Positions 1-8,070 are shown, numbered from the stretch's first letter. The stretch is DNA of 9,278 nucleotides from an uncultured Acidobacteriota bacterium (GCA_937925645.1 CALAMB010000107.1:1-9278); one strand, 5' to 3'. Made by a program: numbers and translations. Notes: a model not told the origin generated them from the letters alone.

Positions 1-92
1 TCGCGCGCGGCGCGGTCCAGCCCGAGCTGCTCGGCCACGCTGTCGAATTGCCGCTGGGCCATCTCGTAAGCGTTGAACGATGGTTCGGCCAT
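1..92 (-). CDS. Glu/Leu/Phe/Val dehydrogenase, N-terminal fragment (runs off the left edge)
   Basis: Only the first 30 codons are in the window. The protein begins MAEPSFNAYEMAQRQFDSVA and continues with EQLGLDRAAR. The pattern NxxxxAxxQFDxxAxxLGLD matches the N-terminal helix of bacterial NAD(P)-dependent glutamate dehydrogenases (Glu/Leu/Phe/Val family), which interconvert glutamate with 2-oxoglutarate plus ammonia in the cytoplasm. The start is supported by a GAGG ribosome site (GCGAGGTATCACC before ATG). A promoter is placed at 144-172. The catalytic lysines and the Rossmann domain lie outside the window, so the assignment rests on a short but characteristic stretch. A leucine or valine dehydrogenase of the same family cannot be excluded. 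Confidence 0.6.
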   Translation of the reverse strand, partial: MAEPSFNAYEMAQRQFDSVAEQLGLDRAAR

Positions 93-143
93 GGTGATAC
101 CTCGCCTGGAGCAGGATGTCAGGAAACGGAACGCATTGATTCT

Positions 144-172
144 AATATAAGGCGGAACGATCACCAAATCAA
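144..172 (-). promoter_or_regulatory. Predicted sigma-70-type promoter of the dehydrogenase gene
   Basis: On the minus strand, TTGATT (167-172) and TATATT (144-149) are separated by 17 bp, matching the -35 and -10 consensus at 4/6 and 5/6. The site is AT-rich in GC-rich surroundings and lies about 50 bp upstream of the start codon. The -10 runs directly into AGAAT, giving an 11-mer that recurs at 8065-8075. The remainder of the gap 93-222 holds nothing else I can support. Confidence 0.5.
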
Positions 173-222
173 ATTGATCCGGCGGGCGGACGGGGGTGGG
201 GAGGCGATCCGGCCGGAATGCT

Positions 223-1011
223 TCAGGCGGCCGGGTCCGCCGAGTGACGGGCGCGCAGCCAGTAAGCCAGGATGGCGCCGAAAAAGAGCAGGACGGCGAT
301 GAACTGGGAGGTCGACACGTAGCCCGGCAGGATCCAGCCGCGCAGGTCGCCCCGCAGGAATTCCACGCCAAAGCGGAAGACTGAGTACAGGCACAGGTAG
401 ATCAGGATGATCTGCCCGTCGAACCGCTTGCGGCGGTACAGCCAGACGAGGAGTCCGAAGATGAGCAGGTTCACCACTGACTCCATGAGCTGGGTGGGGT
501 ACAGGGGAACGCCCAGGTAGTCGTGTTCCACCATGCAGGCCGGGTCCGTGAAGGTCATGGAGAAGGCGCCGTCGGCCGGCCGGCCGTGACAGCAGCCGGC
601 GGTGAGGCAGCCCAGACGCCCGAAGAAATGGCCCACGGCGATGCCCGGCGCGAAGGCATCGGCCATGCGCCAGCCGGGCAGGCGGTGGCGGCGGAAATAC
701 CAGGCCGACCACGCCAGGGCGGCGATCAGGCCGCCATAGAAGACGCCCGCCGACCGCAGGAAATCCAGACTGAAGATGTTAGCGGGGTTCTCGTAGTAGA
801 ACGGGTCGGTGAAGACCATCAAGACCTTCGCCCCCACCAGGGCGACGAGCACCAGCGTGAGGCCGAAGTCCCAGTAGATGCGGCTATCCATCCCCTCGTA
901 CCGGGCGCCGAGGCGGGCGGCCACCCAGATCCCGGCCCCGAAGGCGGCGGCGACCAGAAGGCCATACGGTGAGATGACGAAGGAGCCGATCCTGAAAAGC
1001 TCGGGCCACAT
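223..1011 (-). CDS. lgt: Prolipoprotein diacylglyceryl transferase
   Basis: Integral inner-membrane enzyme that transfers diacylglycerol from phosphatidylglycerol to the lipobox cysteine of prolipoproteins, the first step of lipoprotein maturation. The 262-residue length is normal for the family and about seven hydrophobic segments are visible. Family landmarks seen are SPYGLL (14-19), YGGLIA (92-97), GRLGCLTAGCCHG (131-143), YPTQLMES (171-178) and RFGVEFLRGD (213-222). R132 in the GRLG motif and the RFxxEFLR block correspond to the conserved arginine/glutamate regions of E. coli Lgt. Two differences from E. coli are notable: the HGG histidine is a tyrosine, and the GNF segment is replaced by a cysteine-containing GCLTAGCC. 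I recall the latter as common in one branch of the family. The start has only a weak ribosome site. The gene lies 60 bp downstream of the EF-G-like gene and is probably cotranscribed with it. Confidence 0.93.
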   Translation of the reverse strand: MWPELFRIGSFVISPYGLLVAAAFGAGIWVAARLGARYEGMDSRIYWDFGLTLVLVALVGAKVLMVFTDPFYYENPANIFSLDFLRSAGVFYGGLIAALAWSAWYFRRHRLPGWRMADAFAPGIAVGHFFGRLGCLTAGCCHGRPADGAFSMTFTDPACMVEHDYLGVPLYPTQLMESVVNLLIFGLLVWLYRRKRFDGQIILIYLCLYSVFRFGVEFLRGDLRGWILPGYVSTSQFIAVLLFFGAILAYWLRARHSADPAA

Positions 1012-1034
1012 GATGAGTCACCCGTCACGGCGCG

Positions 1035-1058
1035 CCGGGCGGCTCCGGGGCCGCCCGG
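1035..1058 (-). other. Intergenic hairpin between the EF-G-like gene and lgt
   Basis: A perfect 9-bp inverted repeat, CCGGGCGGC (1035-1043) and GCCGCCCGG (1050-1058), has a 6-nt loop. It lies in the 60-bp gap, after the EF-G stop and before the lgt start. No T-run follows on the minus strand, so it is not a standard intrinsic terminator. It may be an RNA-stability or partial-attenuation element that lowers lgt expression relative to the upstream gene. That role is inference. Confidence 0.35.
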
Positions 1059-1071
1059 TACACCGGCGGCG

Positions 1072-3165
<2,094 letters not shown>

Positions 3166-3222
3166 AAACCGCCTCTCCTTCCGCCATATTTCGGGGGAAA
3201 AACGCCTGCTGAGAAAGTCGAA

Positions 3223-3251
3223 ATTCTAGCACAGGGACCGGAGGGCGGCAA
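3223..3251 (-). promoter_or_regulatory. Predicted extended -10 promoter of the EF-G-like/lgt transcript
   Basis: On the minus strand the site reads TTGCCG (3246-3251), a 17-bp spacer, then TAGAAT (3223-3228) preceded by TGC (3229-3231), which forms an extended -10. Initiation is expected near 3216, giving a leader of about 50 nt that ends in the AAGGAG ribosome site. It closely resembles the TGCTATAAT site at 6847-6855. Confidence 0.6.
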
Positions 3252-3291
3252 CAGGAAAGTGCGGCCGGGCGACGGGTCCGCCTGCCGTTTT

Positions 3292-3318
3292 TTGTCAGCC
3301 GCGGTGACTTTTCCTGTC
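3292..3318 (+). promoter_or_regulatory. Possible enhancer-type activator site upstream of the pilin promoter
   Basis: The region holds a near-palindrome GTCAGCCGCGGTGAC (3294-3308). It also has two TGTC-containing motifs, TTGTC (3292-3296) and CTGTC (3314-3318). They lie roughly 80-105 bp upstream of the transcription start predicted from the sigma-54 site, where bacterial enhancer-binding proteins usually bind. As I recall, Pseudomonas PilR sites are repeats ending in (C/G)TGTC in a similar location. The motifs are short and could occur by chance. Confidence 0.25.
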
Positions 3319-3368
3319 GCTGGACGCCGCCTTTCGCTCAATCTGGCAGTCAGGATGTGTTCAGGAAT

Positions 3369-3385
3369 TGGTACGGTGTTTGCTT
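3369..3385 (+). promoter_or_regulatory. Sigma-54 (RpoN) -24/-12 promoter of the prepilin gene
   Basis: The sequence TGGTACGGTGTTTGCTT matches the sigma-54 consensus TGGCACG-N4-TTGCW with one mismatch. The diagnostic GG (3370-3371) and GC (3382-3383) are separated by exactly 10 bp. Transcription would begin near 3395, leaving a leader of about 14 nt that contains the AGGAG ribosome site (3397-3401) before the ATG at 3409. Pilin genes in Pseudomonas, Myxococcus and Geobacter are known sigma-54 targets activated by PilR, so the site agrees with the gene. Confidence 0.75.
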
Positions 3386-3408
3386 AAGATTCTGGCAGGA
3401 GTCAACAC

Positions 3409-3810
3409 ATGGACAATCGGGGTTTTTCCCTGGTGGAATTGTTGATCGTGGTGGTGATCATCGGGATTCTGATTTTCATCGCCGTGCCCTACCTGCTCGA
3501 ATCCAAGCGGGCCGCCGAAGCCGTGGCCGCCCAGTCCACGCTGCGCAACATCGCCGCTGCGGAGGTGGCCTACACCGCCAAGACCAGCCCGCGCAGCTTC
3601 GCCCCGCTGGCCACCCTCGCCCAGCTCGACCTGCTCGACGAACGGTTCAGCAGCGGCTCTGCGACCTTCGATGGTTACGTGTTCAGCGGCGAGAGTTCCA
3701 CCCACTTTTTCACCGTGTACGCCCGGCCCCAGTTGACGGACGTTCAGCCGACGTTTTACATCAACCATTCCTACGTCATCTATTACGAAAACGACCTGCC
3801 GGTGAAATAG
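3409..3810 (+). CDS. Type IV prepilin-like protein (class III signal peptide)
   Basis: Secreted pilin or pseudopilin of 133 residues. A short leader MDNRG precedes FSLVELLIVVVIIGILIFIA. Prepilin peptidase should cut after Gly5 and methylate Phe6. Glu5 and Pro22 of the mature protein (residues 10 and 27) are at the canonical type IV pilin positions. The hydrophobic helix (7-30) is followed by an amphipathic helix with heptad-like alanines (33-58) and a small globular domain. There are no cysteines, so the disulfide-bounded D-region of Pseudomonas pilins is absent. The C-terminal part is rich in Tyr and Phe. The start is fixed by AGGAG at 3397-3401. The gene is driven by a sigma-54 site and followed by a membrane glycosyltransferase. 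It could be a major pilin, a minor pilin or a type II secretion pseudopilin; the strong dedicated promoter and solitary context favour a PilA-like role, which is inference. Confidence 0.88.
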   Translation: MDNRGFSLVELLIVVVIIGILIFIAVPYLLESKRAAEAVAAQSTLRNIAAAEVAYTAKTSPRSFAPLATLAQLDLLDERFSSGSATFDGYVFSGESSTHFFTVYARPQLTDVQPTFYINHSYVIYYENDLPVK

Positions 3811-3828
3811 CCCGCCGACAGGAAGCAC

Positions 3829-3857
3829 TGGAAACGGCGCGGCGGTTGGGCTATGAT
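3829..3857 (+). promoter_or_regulatory. Possible promoter of the glycosyltransferase gene
   Basis: TGGAAA (3829-3834, 4/6 match) and TATGAT (3852-3857, 5/6) are separated by 17 bp in the gap after the pilin stop. Initiation near 3864 would leave a short leader that includes the GGGGA ribosome site. The gene could also be transcribed by read-through from the sigma-54 promoter, since no terminator is seen in the 75-bp gap. Confidence 0.35.
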
Positions 3858-3885
3858 CGCCTCAATCCTGCGTGGGGAAAGCTGC

Positions 3886-5643
3886 ATGCGCCGTTCTCAG
3901 CCCGCCCGGCACCCGCTGGCTCTGCTGCTGGTCGCAGTGGCGCTGATCCAAGTGCCGTTTGCGCTGCTGATGCCCTTCCACATCGACGACCGCGTCTATC
4001 TGGACGTTGCCCGCAACGTGGCCCGGGAGCCCTTGCTGCCGCTGCTTCAACCCGCCATTTGGGAAGGTCAGCTCTGGTCGGACATGATGTCCCATTCCCA
4101 TCCGCCGCTGGTCTGTTACTACATCTTCCTGCTGGACCGGCTGGGAGGAACTGAACCGGAGGCGGCCATCCACCTCGGCTTCATCGCATTCGCCCTGCTG
4201 TTCGTCGCCGCCATGTACCGGTTTCTCGAGCTGCTGCGGCTGCCCCCGCTCGTGGGCAGCCTGATGGCGTTCTTCGCCCCGGTCGTGTTCATCTCCAGCC
4301 ACACCATCATGATGGACGTGCCGACGCTGACGCTGGGGCTGTGGGGGGTGGTGCTGGCTTGGGAGGGGTATGACTCGGGGCGCGGCGGCCGGCTGCTCGC
4401 CGCCGGCCTGTGCCTGGCCGCGGCGGTCTGGACGTCCTTCAGCGCCCTGTTCTACCTGCTCCCGGCGGCCGGCTGCGGCCTGGTCAGCCGCCGCCCGCTC
4501 CGTCAGGTCCTTCTGGTGGCGCTGCCGCCGGTCCTGGCCATGGCCGGCTGGCTGGCGCTGGTCCAGGTCATGACCCACCGCTTCGTGGTGCAGGACATGA
4601 TCCGTTTCCTCAGCGAGTTCAACGCGCGGCCGAGTTCCGACATGACGCGGCGCGTCCTGTACAACCTGTTGGTGGTGGGTGGCACCGTGGTGGCGCCGGC
4701 GGGCGTCCTTGCCTGGCGGTTGCACCGCATCCGCGGCAAGCTGTATCTGCTGGCGGTCTGCCTGGCCGGACTGGCCGCGACGATCGCGCTGCCGGACGTC
4801 GGATACTACCACCACGCCGCCATCGCCGTTCTGGCCGTCGCCGGAGTGGTGTTTCTGCTCGAAGGCGTGATCGGAACCGCGGCGGCCGCCCGGCGGACGG
4901 ATCCGGCGACCGCCGCGCGGTGGTGGACGGTGGGCGGCTGGATCCTGTTTCTCGCCCTGGTCGCGGTGGTCGCTTTCCCGCACGGTGCGGCCCGCTACCA
5001 GCTCTGGCTGGTGCCGCCGCTCATCGCCGCGTTCACGCTCGCCGTGAGCGGCAAGGCGGAAACCGCCGGGGCGACCGGTCCCGCCTGGTTGCGCCGCCCG
5101 GCCGTAATCAACATCGTCATCGTCCTGCATGTCGCAGCGGCGTGCGCCGGCGCACTGGCCGACCTGGAGCTGGCCCGCGGCTATCGACAGGTCGTCCACG
5201 AAATTTTCCAAAAATACCGCTCGGCCGACCACCGGATCTGGGTGGCCGGGGAGTGGCAATTGCGTCACTACGCGCTGGCGGCCGGCGGACGGACCATCCT
5301 GCGCTACGATCGCCGGCCGGTCCCGGGCGACCTGCTCGTGAAGCCGGTGCTGACCGCCCCCACCTGGACCACGCCGTACGAGTCGCCGGCGTACGGCTTT
5401 GAGCTGGAAACGCTGGAGGTGCGCAGCCGCTTCCCCGTGCGCATCTTGAACCGGCCGGTCCAGGCGGGTTTTTACAGCGACTTTTGGGGCCTGCTGCCAT
5501 TCTGGCCGGCCGACCGGGACGCGCCCCTTGAAGTCATCCGGGTGTTCATGGTGCGGCAGACCGCGCCGCCGGATCCGTCCCGCGAAGCCCGGGAGAATCA
5601 GGGCATGCTGCGCCCGGATGCCGCCGGCGAGCTGCCTCCCTGA
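3886..5643 (+). CDS. GT-C-fold membrane glycosyltransferase (ArnT/PMT-like, GT39/GT83-type)
   Basis: Polytopic protein of 585 residues that should transfer a sugar from a polyprenyl-phosphate donor to an extracytoplasmic acceptor. The first transmembrane helix (11-31) is followed by a loop with the acidic pair Asp34-Asp35, the expected catalytic site. Next come SHPPL (71-75) and MMDVPTLTL (142-150), which match the HPP and DxP landmarks of PMT_2/ArnT-type enzymes. Around ten more hydrophobic segments reach about residue 425. A soluble domain of about 155 residues ends the protein, probably extracytoplasmic. An upstream ATG (3853) in the same frame exists, but 3886 has a GGGGA ribosome site 7 nt away and a typical basic N-terminus (MRRSQPARH). 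It follows the prepilin by 75 bp on the same strand, so the pilin is a possible acceptor. Lipid A or another glycan is an alternative. Confidence 0.75.
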   Translation: MRRSQPARHPLALLLVAVALIQVPFALLMPFHIDDRVYLDVARNVAREPLLPLLQPAIWEGQLWSDMMSHSHPPLVCYYIFLLDRLGGTEPEAAIHLGFIAFALLFVAAMYRFLELLRLPPLVGSLMAFFAPVVFISSHTIMMDVPTLTLGLWGVVLAWEGYDSGRGGRLLAAGLCLAAAVWTSFSALFYLLPAAGCGLVSRRPLRQVLLVALPPVLAMAGWLALVQVMTHRFVVQDMIRFLSEFNARPSSDMTRRVLYNLLVVGGTVVAPAGVLAWRLHRIRGKLYLLAVCLAGLAATIALPDVGYYHHAAIAVLAVAGVVFLLEGVIGTAAAARRTDPATAARWWTVGGWILFLALVAVVAFPHGAARYQLWLVPPLIAAFTLAVSGKAETAGATGPAWLRRPAVINIVIVLHVAAACAGALADLELARGYRQVVHEIFQKYRSADHRIWVAGEWQLRHYALAAGGRTILRYDRRPVPGDLLVKPVLTAPTWTTPYESPAYGFELETLEVRSRFPVRILNRPVQAGFYSDFWGLLPFWPADRDAPLEVIRVFMVRQTAPPDPSREARENQGMLRPDAAGELPP

Positions 5644-5644
5644 G

Positions 5645-5665
5645 CGGCGCCGCGCGCCGGCGCCG
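5645..5665 (+). terminator. GC hairpin just after the glycosyltransferase stop
   Basis: Two copies of the self-complementary octamer CGGCGCCG (5645-5652 and 5658-5665), 5 nt apart, can form an 8-bp stem immediately after the stop codon. Only a short TTTT follows (about 5672-5675), 6 nt beyond the stem, so intrinsic termination would be weak. It sits in the 97-bp gap between convergent genes, where transcription is expected to end. The rest of the gap shows nothing. Confidence 0.35.
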
Positions 5666-5740
5666 GCAACCGTTTTGACATCGCCATCCTGGTGGCTGGA
5701 GTGCGGGGCGCGACCCGGAGCGTTGATCCCGGGCGGTCGG

Positions 5741-6013
5741 TCAATCCCCGAGATTGAGGCGGATTTCCTCGTCGGGGTGCAGCCGGTTGTAGACGGCGAT
5801 GCCCGCCCACACCGCCACCAGGGCCGCCAGGGTCAGCACGTCCCGCCAGCTCAGGTCCTGCCACACGGGCGTCAGCAACCCGGGGATCATAAACGTGATG
5901 ATCATGTACACGCACACCGCGGCCAGAAATGCAAACGCCATCTGGGAGCGGCTCAGTCCCAGGATCAGCGGACGTCGGGGCGGCGCGGGCACCGGGACCG
6001 GCGGTTGGGTCAT
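5741..6013 (-). CDS. Small two-helix membrane protein of unknown function
   Basis: A 90-residue protein that I do not recognise. A proline-rich cytoplasmic-looking tail (PPVPVPAPPRRP, 4-15) precedes two hydrophobic helices at about 23-46 and 58-75, joined by a short loop with Trp and Asp. A charged C-terminus with HPDEEIRLNLGD follows. The start ATG overlaps the stop of the upstream HEAT-repeat gene (ATGA at 6010-6013), which indicates translational coupling. A GAGG-like sequence lies inside the upstream gene's last codons. The arrangement implies equal expression and possibly physical association with the HEAT protein. No function can be assigned. Confidence 0.75.
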   Translation of the reverse strand: MTQPPVPVPAPPRRPLILGLSRSQMAFAFLAAVCVYMIITFMIPGLLTPVWQDLSWRDVLTLAALVAVWAGIAVYNRLHPDEEIRLNLGD

Positions 6014-6813
6014 GAGCCCGCCTCCTCAGGCAGGACCTGGAATTCCTCTGACTCCGCCGGCTTGACGAGCCGGTTCCCGATTTTGACTGCCGTGTACACC
6101 TTGCGCGGCACGTTGACGGGAATGTCGGCGTCACCCTGCCGGATTTTCACGAAGAAGTACGTGTAGCCCGCCTCGACGTTCACCTCGTCGGCGGGAATCA
6201 GTTGCATGCTCTTGTTGTAGCGGATTTTATCCACCACCCGTCCGTCCACCGGCATCAGGTAGCGGAGGGAAAGCCAGGCGCGGAACCAGACGTGGCTGTC
6301 GCGCTCCCGGCCCGCCAGGTCGTAGAGCGCCCGCAGGCTTTCCGGGCTGTTGGCGCGCCCCAGGGTGGCGGCGGCATCGTAGCGGACTTCGCGCACCGGA
6401 TCGCCGAGCAGCGGTGTCACGGCGGACACGTACTCGGGCTGCATCATGTACTTCAACCCGCGCACCGCCCCCCAGCGCACCAACGGGGAATCGTGCTGGA
6501 GCGCCGCGAGGATCACCGGCGCCCCCTTGGTGCTGCCGATGCGGCCGAGGAGATACAGCGCGTAATACTTGTCCTGGATTTTGGTGGTGTTCTGGTAGCG
6601 GCGGATGAGCGGCTCCTCGGCCTCCCGGCCCATCCGGATAATCTGATCGGCATAGTCCGTCGCCACGGCCTCGCCGCGATGCGCGATGAGCTTGTCGAAG
6701 GTCCGGTCGAAGGTGAAGTACCGGACGATGGGCTTGTTGAAGATCAGGAAGATCACCACCGCGATAATGGCCAGCGGCAGCAGGACGAATTTCAGAAAAT
6801 ACTTGAAGGTCAT
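6010..6813 (-). CDS. Membrane-anchored HEAT-repeat protein of unknown function
   Basis: A 267-residue protein. A basic N-terminus and one transmembrane helix (about 8-25) anchor it, with the rest probably outside the cytoplasm. Residues 54-190 form helical HEAT-like repeats, recognisable in YYALYLLGRIGSTKGAPVIL (83-102), SPLVRWGAVRGLKYM (109-123) and DPVREVRYDAAATLGR (138-153). Residues about 200-260 look beta-rich (YTYFFVKIRQGD, KVYTAVKIGNRLV) and form a separate C-terminal domain that I do not recognise. HEAT repeats mediate protein binding, so a scaffold role is likely. The frame is open upstream into alr, but ATG 6813 is chosen because it follows an AGGGG ribosome site and a strong promoter at 6847-6874, and because it gives a sensible membrane anchor. 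It is coupled to the small membrane protein downstream. Confidence 0.8.
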   Translation of the reverse strand: MTFKYFLKFVLLPLAIIAVVIFLIFNKPIVRYFTFDRTFDKLIAHRGEAVATDYADQIIRMGREAEEPLIRRYQNTTKIQDKYYALYLLGRIGSTKGAPVILAALQHDSPLVRWGAVRGLKYMMQPEYVSAVTPLLGDPVREVRYDAAATLGRANSPESLRALYDLAGRERDSHVWFRAWLSLRYLMPVDGRVVDKIRYNKSMQLIPADEVNVEAGYTYFFVKIRQGDADIPVNVPRKVYTAVKIGNRLVKPAESEEFQVLPEEAGS

Positions 6814-6846
6814 GGCGCCCCTTTTCTCCGAATCGGATTGCTGCCG

Positions 6847-6874
6847 ATTATAGCACGGGCGGGCCGCTAGACAA
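6847..6874 (-). promoter_or_regulatory. Strong predicted promoter of the HEAT/two-helix gene pair
   Basis: On the minus strand the site reads TTGTCT (6869-6874), a 16-bp spacer, then a perfect TATAAT (6847-6852) preceded by TGC (6853-6855), an extended -10. The -35 overlaps the alr stop codon region. Initiation near 6840 would leave a leader of about 27 nt with an AGGGG ribosome site. A perfect TATAAT in such GC-rich DNA is unlikely by chance. It means the downstream pair can be expressed independently of alr. Confidence 0.65.
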
Positions 6875-8015
6875 CCAGCCGGGGGATGTGCGCGCCGATG
6901 CGGCTGACGATCTCGTAGTTGATCGTGTGGCAGAGCGCGGCCAGTTCGTCGGCGGTGATCCGGCTGCCGCCCTGGCTGCCCAGCAGGACGACTTCGGATT
7001 CCACGGCGGCGTCGGGGATATGGGTGACGTCCACCATGGTCATGTTCATGCAGATGCGCCCCAGCACGGGCGCCCACCGGCCGCCGATCAGGACGTGTCC
7101 CTGATTCGACAGGCCCCGGTCGTAGCCGTCGGCATACCCCACCGGCAGCACCGCCAGCCGGACCGGCTGGGTGGTCCGGTGCGAGCAGCCGTATCCGATG
7201 TAGGCGTCGGCCGGCACGTCCTTGATCTGCGCCACCCGCGTCTTCCAGGTGAGCACCGACTGGAGCACCGGCGGCTGCTGGTTCTGGAGGATGGTCGCCA
7301 GGTAGGTCTCCTTCGACGGCCAAAGCCCGTAGCTGCTGATGCCCACGCGAACCAGATCGAAATGGGTCGAGGCGAACAGGATCGTCGCCGCCGAGCAGGC
7401 GGTGTGGCGCAACCGGGGGGACAGCCCGGCGGCTTCGAGACGGGCCACCATCCGCCGGTATGCCGTCAACTGGAGTTGGGCGAAGGAGTGGTCGGTGGTG
7501 TCCTCGATGTTGGCGAAATGCATGCCGACGCCCTGGAGGATGAGGTGGTCCGAACGCCGGATGGCCTCAATGAACGCGGGCAGGATATCCTCCATGACTC
7601 CCTGCCGGTGGACGCCGGTCTCCAGCTTGAGGTGGAACGGGGACCGCCGGCCGCGCCGGGCGGACTCCGCCTGCAGGCGGGCGACGGACTCGAGGTTGTA
7701 GAGGACGGGTTCCACGCCGAGCTCCACAGCGTCGCCGAGCTGGTGCAGCGGCACGTAACCCAGGACGACGGTGGGCGTGCCGATCCCGTCGGCGCGCAAC
7801 GCGGCGGCCTCCTCGATGCAGTTGACTCCGAGATAGTCGACGTCCGCTTCGGCGGCCAGCCGGCTGACGGGCAACAGGCCGTGGCCGTAGGCATTGGCCT
7901 TGACCACGGCCATCAGGCGGCAGCCGGGGGCCAGCAGGCGCCGGAAGGTGTCCAGGTTGTGCCGGTAGGCGACCCGGCTGATCTCGATGTGCTGGATAAA
8001 CGAATTTTGCCCCAT
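6867..8015 (-). CDS. alr: Alanine racemase
   Basis: PLP-dependent cytoplasmic enzyme that converts L-alanine to D-alanine for peptidoglycan. The 382 residues form the usual TIM-barrel plus beta-domain. The PLP-binding lysine is Lys39 in AVVKANAYGHG (36-46), and the second catalytic base is Tyr275 in IGYGCSHRT (273-281). Other landmarks are HLKLETGVHRQG (128-139), which includes the lysine expected to be carbamylated (Lys130) and the substrate-side Arg137, RVGISSYG (223-230) with the arginine that contacts the PLP ring, LPVGYADGYDRG (290-301), and GRICMNMTMVDV (319-330). The family's usual HxANSA phosphate-binding stretch reads HTACSA (204-209), a tolerated-looking change. The ATG at 8013-8015 is the only start that keeps the normal N-terminal strand (IQHIEISRVAYRHNL); its ribosome site is weak. 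It is transcribed divergently from the TPR gene. Confidence 0.95.
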   Translation of the reverse strand: MGQNSFIQHIEISRVAYRHNLDTFRRLLAPGCRLMAVVKANAYGHGLLPVSRLAAEADVDYLGVNCIEEAAALRADGIGTPTVVLGYVPLHQLGDAVELGVEPVLYNLESVARLQAESARRGRRSPFHLKLETGVHRQGVMEDILPAFIEAIRRSDHLILQGVGMHFANIEDTTDHSFAQLQLTAYRRMVARLEAAGLSPRLRHTACSAATILFASTHFDLVRVGISSYGLWPSKETYLATILQNQQPPVLQSVLTWKTRVAQIKDVPADAYIGYGCSHRTTQPVRLAVLPVGYADGYDRGLSNQGHVLIGGRWAPVLGRICMNMTMVDVTHIPDAAVESEVVLLGSQGGSRITADELAALCHTINYEIVSRIGAHIPRLVV

Positions 8016-8039
8016 GATGCGCGAACCCAGGAAAGCGAA

Positions 8040-8068
8040 ATTGTAATCAATTCAACCGGCTTTGTATA
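8040..8068 (-). promoter_or_regulatory. Possible alr promoter
   Basis: On the minus strand, TATACA (8063-8068, 4/6 match) and TACAAT (8040-8045, 5/6) are separated by 17 bp, about 25 bp upstream of the alr start codon. The -35 lies within the 18-bp palindrome at 8063-8080. Confidence 0.35.
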
Positions 8069-8070
8069 TT
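8041..8070 (+). promoter_or_regulatory. Predicted promoter of the TPR/PAS operon
   Basis: TTGTAA (8041-8046, 4/6 match) and TATATT (8065-8070, 5/6) are separated by 18 bp, about 35 bp before the TPR start codon. An overlapping alternative -10, TAGAAT, lies at 8070-8075. The -10 sits inside a perfect palindrome. Confidence 0.45.

Noticed and set aside
3853..3888. An earlier start (3853) for the glycosyltransferase
   Set aside because: No ribosome site precedes it, it overlaps the predicted -10, and the start at 3886 gives a standard basic N-terminus before the first helix.
3862..5268. A 468-codon open frame on the minus strand opposite the glycosyltransferase
   Set aside because: The translation is rich in His, Gln, Arg and Gly with no fold-like pattern, while the plus strand encodes clear transmembrane helices and family motifs.
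5645..5675. A bona fide intrinsic terminator after the glycosyltransferase
   Set aside because: The stem is good, but the T-run is only four bases and is separated from the stem, so it is recorded with low confidence only.
6010..7323. A longer version of the HEAT-repeat protein starting inside alr
   Set aside because: The extra N-terminal part is an out-of-frame, Arg/Pro/Gly-rich reading of alr. The ATG at 6813 has a ribosome site, a promoter and a membrane anchor directly after it.
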